In this document: piece after piece, positions 55,811 through 64,000 of the stretch
How the letters are laid out: each line of letters begins with the position of its first letter
Position numbering within the stretch: the stretch's first letter is position 1
Source: Enchytraeus crypticus
Taxonomy: Eukaryota; Annelida; Clitellata; Enchytraeida; Enchytraeidae
Direction of reading: 5' to 3'
DNA: 64,000 bases
NCBI GenBank assembly: GCA_905160935.1
Contig: CAJHZI010000495.1
Coordinates: forward strand, 2,381,501 to 2,445,500
The notes under the pieces: generated by a model
What the model was told of the DNA's origin: nothing
The model's database searches: none
Seen by the model: the letters and a program-made list of their open reading frames with translations, nothing else
Made by a program: the position numbers and the translations under genes

Positions 55811-56679
55811 TTTTCTTATTACATCTTCTATTACTATCTCTTCCTTCCTCCAGATAAGAATATAAAGTTTGCAATGGAATTACTGTAAGAGACAACTTCA
55901 ATATTGATATTGTAGATTTAAAAGCAAGATGAAGTTGAAGAACGCTAAATTAAACGTACAAATAAAGATTTGCGGAAATTTAGTATCAGCGCGAACAAAT
56001 ATCAAAGCCTGGTTTTCCTTCGACCCACACAATATTATCAATATCAATCTTCCAAATCCAGTTTTGAAAACAATTAGCAACTCGTTTGTAGGAATTGTGC
56101 ATAGGCCTATATATATTTACATTATATATATGCATAAGCCTATTAATAGTTTGACCAAATTCTTTTACCATTAATCAGGGTACTGTATTTATATAGTGAA
56201 TTATTATTTGTATTACTTTCTTTATCATTGTTAAAGGAGTTTGTTTGTTATTTTATATTCAACGGTCGATTGTAAAAAAAGGAAAATTACACGCCTGGTC
56301 TTGTTACGATATCTAGCTTATAGCTGCATTGTTTTCTCTAAAGTTTACTTCATAGTGGTAATTCTAGACTGATTTATTCTGAATTACTCAGATTTACTGA
56401 TTAATTCGAATTAATTCTGAACATTGACCATAGAATATTCCTGGGGTGTTAATGGTAAATCCTAGCTGATTTAATCGTCCTGGAACTACGTCAACTTTTA
56501 CTCCTAGGGTGGGCACAGTTCATTAATTGCATCTCCGGCTGTCATTAAGACACGGATTTCTATGAATTTCTTCGGATATCACACGGATTTCTATGGATTG
56601 TTCCGAAAAACACACTAGTTTCTATTTTTATTGGTAGAACTACTCGACGATCTACTTCGAGTAAATGGATATTCTCCAT
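55811..56679. other. Intergenic DNA
   Basis: AT-rich; ATG frames on both strands near 55900-56170 overlap one another and have no recognisable domain. No gene is supported. Confidence 0.4.
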
Positions 56680-56808
56680 TGTTGGAATTATGGAATATTG
56701 TTGGAATTATGGAATATTGTTGGAATTATGGAATATTGTTGGAATTATGGAATATTGTTGGAATTATGGAATATTGTTGGAATTATGGAATATCTCTGTT
56801 GTTGGAAT
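56680..56808 (+). repeat. 19-bp minisatellite
   Basis: Six near-identical copies of TTGGAATTATGGAATATTG, then a diverged unit (TATCTCTGTTG). Confidence 0.95.
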
Positions 56809-57084
56809 TATGTATGAATCTATCTCAATGTCTGAGAAGTCCGTATATTCATATCTTCAGTATCATTGATTCCCAATTGCTTCAAGTGTTATTGTCAGAT
56901 TGCTTAATCTCATCTGTTAAGTATAATAAACGTGAACTTTCACACTTATGGAGGGCGCAGTTCTTCGCATCAAGCAAAGGACAATTATCATCAAAGTTCA
57001 AGAGGAGTTATCGAAAGAAGTAGGAATTGGACGGGAAGAAAACAAGGCTGTTTTATGTCACAACTTTCATTTAAATTTTCCTAA

Positions 57085-57899
57085 AGTCAATGATGATGGT
57101 AACACTGGAGAACATTGAAAGGAACAAAAGGTAAAGATAAACTAATAAAAGATTTAAGATTTCCCGATGGTTAATGTATGATTGCTAGTAGCGAAATGTG
57201 CTTACAGAAAATAGCGGATGGCCTGAACATGGCTGTACTAAAATAGGGAACTAAATAAATATCAAGAAAACCAGAGTGATGTGCGTGTCTAGAAGAGGAG
57301 AAGTCTATAAAGAATTAGACGGTTCGAAGTTAGAACCGGTAAATAATTTTAGATATTTTGGACACACGATAACAGAAGATTGAAAATATGGAGCAGACAT
57401 AAAATGTTGATTGCGGAAGCAAAAGACGCCTTCGGTAAGAGAAAAGTATAACAATAAAAACGTTTGAAGAAATTAACGAAGAGAGATTGTAAAAACTTTA
57501 ATAATGGACCGCGCTCCTGCATGGTTGTGAAACATAGATGTAACTAGAAGAGGATATTAGGAAACAGGAAGCATTCGAAATGTGAGAAGACTGAAGAAGC
57601 TCAAATGGACTGACACATATTTAGAAAGAAGAAGGGTTTGGCATAAATGAACAATTTATAATAAATATAATAAGGAAGAGAAAGACGAACCGGATAGGAC
57701 ATGTCTTGACTGGAATGATTTATCAAAGGAGGTAATTGAAGGAAGAACAAAGGAAAGACGGTTTGAGGAAGACTGAGACTTATGATGCTGGATAATTTAA
57801 AAATTAATTTGTATATTGATATTAAGAGAAAAGCAGGGGATCTAAATATGTGGAGGAGTTTCTCGATATGCCATGGAACTGCCAATGGGCAGTGTCGTA

Positions 57900-57935
<36 letters not shown>
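57085..57935 (+). pseudogene. Dead LINE reverse transcriptase, C-terminal half
   Basis: Frameshifted remnants in order: DLRFPDG where the catalytic YADD box should be, SSEMCLQKIADGLNMAVLK, KTRVMCVSRRGE, TALLHGCET, EEDIRKQEAFEM, NRIGHVLTGMIY and EEFLDMPWNCQWAV, then an AGAGAG tail (57900-57937). This is the same family as the 3' ends at 46640 and 53925, all with GA-rich tails. The lost catalytic aspartate motif and many stops make it inactive. Confidence 0.8.
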
Positions 57936-57937
<2 letters not shown>

Positions 57938-57938
<1 letters not shown>

Positions 57939-58597
57939 TGAGTGTTACCATTTTGTCAGCGTTACTATTATTGAAGTGCAAAAACCATTGGTAACAAATA
58001 GGCCAATCTTCTGTACGACCACAGGCATGTCGTGAGAAGAATGAGAAACACTTTAGACAACTACTCGCATTAGTTTTCCTCTAATACGCAGTTGAATTTT
58101 AATTGCTAAGTCACTTAACATATGTTGCTAAGTGCTATAACTTGCTAAGTCATCAGACACTGAGATATAGTTAATTAACTAAGTCACTTAATTAAGTGAC
58201 TCTTCATTAAGTGCTTAGATGAAAGGTCGAATAGTAATGTAATTAAGTAGCGGAAATGTAAAATAAAACAGAATTGAAGCTGAAATTTTATTCACTTTTA
58301 AAACTGCAATAATGAGAATATATTAAAATCCTAATTGCAAAAGTTGTAGAATTATTAGCTGATATAAGTACACTACTGCAATCAATATACGAACAATAGG
58401 CCATGAAAAACAACGCTACCCGTTCTATATATTTGAACGCCAGAGTTATCCAGAGTTAAGATGATACGTCGTATACATCTTTAGTTTTCTTTAAATTTAT
58501 ATCTGTAAAAACCTAGTGCATGTATCAAATAACGTGTATCGTAAGTATTATGGTTACCGAAATTTAATGATAACCACGTAACCGCATAGTACAAATC
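57938..58597. other. Intergenic DNA
   Basis: AT-rich. Around 58105-58215 there are imperfect repeats of AAGTCACTTAA and TAAGTGCT in both orientations. No gene. Confidence 0.4.
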
Positions 58598-58677
58598 AAA
58601 AGCTGATAAAGCTAAGGTTAACGTCAGTTTCTTCACTCGAAAGCGATGCCAGTGACGGGCGAGCCCAGGATTTGAAT
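58598..58677 (-). repeat. SINE family B fragment, minus orientation
   Basis: GATAAAGCTAAGGTTAACGT, CACTCGAAAGCGATGCCAGT and GAGCCCAGGATTTGAA; truncated at the B box. Confidence 0.8.
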
Positions 58678-58992
58678 AAATTAGGACTAAGATATTTCAG
58701 ACTTGTGCTTATTTTTAGTAAACATCATTTTACCTTCTAGCGCTCAAGCTCAATGTGGCAGCAAATTTTTGTATTGATTCTATTTTGCTTATTTGCGTTT
58801 TTCTATGGAGATTTTCCTTTTTAATTCATTTTTAATTTCCTAATATCATGTAGATTTTACTGATTGTAGAAGATAGTGTTGCAGATTAAGCAAATAAACA
58901 ATTCGTTATTTTAAATCTGCGAAGTATAAAAATTGTAAGTATTCATTTTATCGCAAATATTGAGACAGGTGGACTATTTAGATTTCAATAAA

Positions 58993-61900
58993 ATGAAACA
59001 AATGCGATCCGTGGACATCTACGTATTACTGTGGTTACTGATCGTATTCACCATCCTAAACCATTGTTCAAGGTTTACAAGAGCCGAATGCTTGGATGAA
59101 GTCGCCCCTCCAGCAGATAAAAATGAAACAGGTTTGCGAATCTTTTAGTCATCTACGTAAGCAACATTAATTAAATTTAAAGTAAATATATTTCAAATTA
59201 CTGAGCTTAAATATATCAAATATATAGGATTTAATATTTAATTCTTAATGACAGGTGAAAAATATTACTGAAATATCTAGGCTACATGTACAGTAGCTAT
59301 CTACGTCATAAAATTTGGCCTTAGGCCTATATATGCGAGCGTACGTATATGATTAAGTAAGTATTTTAAATAATTAAATAAAAAATCATTTATAATTAAA
59401 ATGTTAAACACATGCATACTGTATTGCGACTACAGCCAATTTTCACAAGCAATAGGTCTACTTATAGACGAGTTAAATTGGTATTTTCTGAAATACGCTC
59501 TACAGCAATTACATATTTGACCGTGTAGGCCTACATGGCCATATGCAGGCCCTATATGGTGGTTACTTCAACGTTGAAAGAAATTTTCAGCAATATCATA
59601 CTTTGCATCATTTGTTATTAGCTTAAGTTAACGAGATATGCTAATATTACTATTATTAATATTGGATTACTTTAGAAAAGATAGGCTAAATCGGTGCAAT
59701 TTAAATTATGATATATATATATATTTATATATATATATATATACATTATTGCTTCTTTTGCAAAGGATGTATATGTACAAATAGGACACTGCTGCTACTT
59801 ACATGTATATGACTATTCTTGCCTGCATCTATAAGAAAACATTAACATATATTAAAAATTTACAGAACTAAATTTTGGATATTGTTTCAGGTTTCCATTG
59901 TGCAAATAACTGTATGTGCTATCTTCTTCCAAAGAATAAAGGATTAAGAGTGATCTGTAAGAACACGGGTCAAACTGAGGTGCCACGTAATCTTCCAAGA
60001 AATACTGTGAAGCTAAATCTTGATAATAACAGAATAAAAAGTCTCACAAAATCGGACTTCAAAGGATGCCTCTATCTCGAAAAACTTCTAGTAAAATATA
60101 ACGACCTGAACAGCATTGATAATCTGACCTTTGATGAAACTGCTAGACTGAGGGAATTACATTTGAATTATAATAATATCAGTTTCAGCGTTGATAATTC
60201 GGGATTTTTAGACCCTATGGGAAATATTACGAGCCTATTTATCGAAGGAAATCCTCACGTAGATGATAGGATCTTTGAAAAAGTTCCAGGCTTAACTTGG
60301 TTGGCCCTGGATAGATCTGAAACAGTTAAATTCGGAAAATCATTTCTATTACTACGTAATCTGAAGAGTTTGTCGCTTCATGGAAGGTTCAATAAAATAG
60401 GAAATGATTCATTCAAAAATTTGGAAAATTCTTCACTCAAAAGGTTAGTAGTGAGATCAGAAAATACCTTAAATGAAACGGAGCCGGGAGCATTTTCAAG
60501 ACTTCGTAATTTATCTGAGCTAGATTTGAGCTTTAATAGAGGAATTGGATTTGATATAATTTCACGTGCCTGGTACGGTCTGCAGTTTACAAGTATACGC
60601 AGTCTGAAATTGACAAGTGTAATACCAGTTGCAAGCGCTAATACAAAGCTGGAGGAAACATTTTACAGTTATTTAAATAGAACCAACATAACAGAATTAC
60701 AACTTAATAGAAACAACATCTTAAGTATCAAAGAAGGATTCGCCAAAGCATTTCCTAAACTTCAATATCTAAATCTCTCTTATAACCTTTTATCGGAGTC
60801 AATGGATTTAATAAAGGAATTGTCAACAATGAGGGAGCTCAAAAGTGCCGACATAAGCTACACTACTAAAACACTGCCTGATAATACCGATGATTCAAAT
60901 ACGTATGGAAGCAATATCCTCTCGGATATAAATTATCAAGGTCTACCACGTAATCTTAATATAATGGAGTATTATCCGATAAATCTTGAGTGTAAGTTTG
61001 AGAAATGGAAACCTTGTCGAATTAAATATCTGCATCAGCATAGAAACATTAATCACAATACATCTATTGATAATCATATCTCTGACCTTTCACCCTTTGG
61101 ACCATGGTGTATGTCATTTCCGAAAAAAATTGAATCAGTCAACTTGACTTCAAGCCTAAATTACAATCTAAAAAACTTTCCACAGATCGTAGTTCTAAAT
61201 AAAAATAACGTGTTCAGTAAATTCGTGTATCGGTCCAATGATATAAAACAATTTCGTGGACCTTTGGTTTTCGCATATCTTTCCAATTCTACACCTATTT
61301 CCATTGATTTTGGAGATAACGGCGCCAATTGCATCTCATCGGAGTTTTTAAGGAAAAGCATTCAAAGAGGAGCGAATATATCACGCTTAATTCTTGATGG
61401 AAATGATTTGGGAGGACAACTCCAAGTCGATCAGAATGGATCAATATTCGAAGACTACAAAGACTTAATTGAGCTAAATTTAGCCAAAAATAATATAAAA
61501 ACCTTGTTTCCTGATACATTTAAAAATCTGAATAAATTAAAAATATTAAATTTAAGCTCAAATTCCCTGCGAGATATTGCATTTGACTTCTCCAAGATGC
61601 AGCATCTGAAGCATTTGGACCTTTCGTTTAACTTGCTAACTGATTTTGCTTTTGACCAAGCAGTACGTGAACAGATTTCCCAGACATTCTCTTCGTCAAA
61701 TATGATTCTTAACATAACTGGGAATCCACTCCCATGTACTTGCACGTCTCTTCCTTTCCTAATCTGGTTGAATGAAAATAAGCAACATGTAAATAATATA
61801 AATGCTAGCTACTGTACTGAATTAAATAAAACTCAAATATATTTCGATGAATTGGAAGATGTCATCATTAAATCGCTGACATTCACCTGCCAATCGGACT

Positions 61901-62598
61901 CTCTGCTGCTTGTATGTGGCATAATGCTAGCTACAGTAGTAATGGCAATTGTACTGTCAGTGTTTCTGTATCGTCACAGATGGGATATTAGATATTGGCT
62001 GTTGAATTTCAGGCGAACTAAACTAAATTATCAACGCCTGATTAATCGAACAAAAGGATATCGATACGATGCATTTGTTTCCTACGATTCTCGAGACAGA
62101 AGCTGGGTTACTCAAGAACTCATTCCTAATTTGGAGGTGAGAGAAACCGAAGCTGCTAATGCCACTGAATCAGGTCAGCAGAAACTTACGTTGTGCATTC
62201 ACGAGAGAGATTTTTTAGCAGGTGAATCTATTGAAGAAGAAATAGTGACGAATATTCGATCAAGTCGAAAGGTGCTGCTAATATTGACTCGCAATTTCCT
62301 TAAGCGTCCTTGGTGCAAATTTGAATTGGAAATGAGTCAAGTGGAAAGTTTTGAAAGAGGCTGGAATATTATAATACCGATAATGCTCGAGGACCTTTGT
62401 CTGGAAGAAATACCTGGTGCACTGCAAATGCTCGTAAGAAAGAGGACTTATTTAGAGTGGAAAAACCCGCTTCCGGATAGAAATGATTTCTGGATTCGGC
62501 TAAGGAGTATTCTGGCTGAGGTTGGTCATAAACCCTGCCCCTGTGAGTGTCAGGGAGCTTCAAATAGACGTGATCAAGCCAGTTCTCCGACAGAGTGA
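58993..62598 (+). CDS. Toll-like receptor (LRR-TM-TIR), 2 coding exons
   Basis: Exons 58993-59131 and 59891-62598 join in phase 1 to 948 aa. Residues 1-31 form a signal peptide (hydrophobic VLLWLLIVFTIL). Cys50, 54, 56 and 69 form an N-terminal LRR cap. Many LRRs follow (LPRNTVKLNLDNNRIKSL, LRNLSELDLSF, LKILNLSSNSLRDI, LKHLDLSFNLL). A C-terminal cap (NPLPCTCTSLPF) and one TM helix (about 717-739) come next. The TIR domain (from about 769) has box 1 YDAFVSYDSRD, box 2 RDFLAGESIEEEI and box 3 FW. One C-cap next to the membrane is the single-cysteine-cluster layout. In this family the ectodomain senses ligand and the TIR recruits MyD88-like adaptors; the ligand is unknown. The BB-loop position that is Pro in many TLRs is Ala here. 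The start is the ATG at 58993; the frame upstream has only TTG. Confidence 0.93.
59711..59744 (+). repeat. (TA)n microsatellite in TLR intron
   Basis: ATATAT run in the single intron of the TLR coding region. Confidence 0.85.
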
Positions 62599-62893
62599 CT
62601 GCTCAAAGAAGGCAATGAAGCATATCATACCAAGTGAGGATATCAAGGACCTTTCTAGTTTATTCAGCACTTAGAAGAAATATTTTACAAATTTACTGTA
62701 CATGAAGTTGAGAGAAACATTAATTAATACAAAATTCGAGTTATAATTATTGAAGAACTGAAGATTTTAGAACTGCACAAGATTTCAAGACCAGATGCAT
62801 TGACACAAAATTTTTCAGCTATGCGTTATAAACTATACATATCAGCGATAATTAACACGTGTGGGAAATGTTTCGTTCTGAAATAATTCTAAA

Positions 62894-62899
62894 AATAAA
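62894..62899 (+). promoter_or_regulatory. Polyadenylation signal AATAAA of the TLR gene
   Basis: First canonical AATAAA after the stop codon, 296 bases downstream. A second lies near 63101. Confidence 0.5.
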
Positions 62900-63764
62900 G
62901 TTGAGGTTCTAGTACATGTAGTTACACGATTAATTGAGCCTGAGCATCTGAAAATCATGTAAAGTTTAGTTTTAAAGTTTATTTTCCTTTGGGAGATCTA
63001 TGCAATTGCTTCAACAGGTGGCAACTCACGTTTGCACGTGCCTTACTCTCAGATTAAATTCACTTAAGACTCCTAGCATATACGCCAAAAGAACAGAGAA
63101 ATAAAGATACGCTAGACAAATCTCTTACACCATCTAATATTGGGGTCTTTTCAGATTTAAATTCAAATAGTTATTTATCTATTTATTCATCACATCAAAC
63201 ACTAAAAACGCAGGCAAAGCAGCTAGAAAGGGAAATATAGAAAAGTTTGTTAGCCTTCAGGTGTATATTAACATCAAAATAGTGACAATTTGTGAAAAAC
63301 AGTTCTCTTTCGCTTTTTGCCGTTAATTTCGTATATGCTAGCAATCTACAAATATTACACTGTTTGGTGATTTCAGCATTTCATTAGAGTCAATATAAAA
63401 TTTGGAAATTAGCCCAAGAATCTGTCAAAAACCAGATCCGCAAAGATGTAGGCCTACCCTGCAATTTTTCACTGCTTGCGAGATGTCGGTTAGAGTTTCC
63501 ATTGGTGTTCACAAAGCTTGCATTCTTCTGAGATCCTTTAAGTTAACTTAATATAGCGCATAAACATGTAGAAAGATTATTTTACTTGAATAGGCTGATT
63601 TAACCAGTTATCATTTTAATTCTGGCGGCGGCTTTTGCTTAGAGTAACTGAGATTTTATTTATACTTAAACGGACTGTGTTATTACATATAATATTCATT
63701 CGTTTATAGTTTTGTTAATTTCCTTCTTGAAATCAAAATGGAGCGTTTTTGCAGAGCATAACAT
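62900..63764. other. Intergenic DNA
   Basis: Nothing supportable was seen. Confidence 0.4.
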
Positions 63765-63895
63765 AACTTAACAGCAATTAGAATACTACAGTCATCAAAG
63801 ACAACATCCAGCACTATTGAGGCAAAATCAAGCCGGCGAGCAAGAAGAAAGTCCACAAACGGTGCAAATTCAAAAATCCAGAAAATCAGTCTAAA
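63765..63895 (+). repeat. Repeat family E
   Basis: AATTAGAATACTACAGTCAT, GACAACATCCAGCACTATTG, CAAGCCGGCGAGCAAG, CACAAACGGTGCAAATTC and ATCCAGAAAATCAGTCTAAA. Complete solitary unit in plus orientation. Confidence 0.75.
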
Positions 63896-64000
63896 CGTAA
63901 AGGGATTAAAGAAAAGGAGGTTTAGGTGCTGGTTGTAACTCATGGACACTGGAAGGAAAAGAGAGATGCAAAAGGTTGGAGCAAGTACGACATTTATGCT

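Noticed and set aside
59875..59890. Start of the TLR as a single-exon ORF near 59875
   Set aside because: It would lack a signal peptide and begins at a non-ATG codon; a good acceptor (TTGTTTCAG) ends at 59890 and the upstream exon supplies the signal peptide in phase.

Overview
This window is animal (metazoan) nuclear DNA. It is AT-rich, and its genes have many small exons bounded by GT..AG introns. It is crowded with tRNA-derived SINEs, dead non-LTR retrotransposons, micro- and minisatellites and inverted-repeat elements. A Toll-like receptor, a divergent peptide-type GPCR, an MFAP1 orthologue and a CCDC24-like gene, together with this repeat load, suggest a marine invertebrate, probably a lophotrochozoan. 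The phylum cannot be fixed from the sequence alone.

Four multi-exon protein genes can be assembled with consistent splice phases. (1) A CCDC24-like coiled-coil gene on the minus strand: 8 exons, 16339 down to 8595, 457 aa. (2) MFAP1, a spliceosome component, on the plus strand: 11 exons, 23149 to 32911, 454 aa. (3) A class A rhodopsin-type GPCR on the plus strand: 3 exons, 46143 to 54858, 420 aa. (4) A Toll-like receptor on the plus strand: 2 coding exons, 58993 to 62598, 948 aa, with signal peptide, LRRs, one TM helix and TIR. Two small ORFs with good initiation contexts (4990-5283 minus, 20700-20939 plus) are doubtful.

Layout: 1-8.5 kb is repeat-rich intergenic DNA with a hAT-like MITE. 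8.5-16.3 kb is the CCDC24-like gene, which has a 24-bp minisatellite in an intron. 16.4-22.7 kb holds SINEs, a 1.7-kb foldback element with a 6-bp target duplication, and a deleted LINE. 23.1-33.6 kb is MFAP1. 33.6-46.1 kb is gene-poor repeat DNA. 46.1-54.9 kb is the GPCR with two long introns full of transposon debris. 55-58.9 kb holds a further dead LINE and minisatellites. 59-62.9 kb is the TLR. The rest is intergenic. CCDC24 and MFAP1 are head-to-head about 6.8 kb apart. Nothing suggests that the four genes act in one pathway.

The most striking observation is in MFAP1. The last intron ends in a 43-45 bp tandem array in which every unit copies the true 3' splice site plus the first codons of the last exon. 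This gives 11 decoy acceptors in front of the real one, and each decoy leads quickly to an in-frame stop. Independently, the 5' part of exon 8 with its acceptor is present in several decayed tandem copies just upstream. MFAP1 is itself a splicing factor, so this is a candidate for splice-site-array regulation, or for a test of how the spliceosome picks one AG out of twelve.
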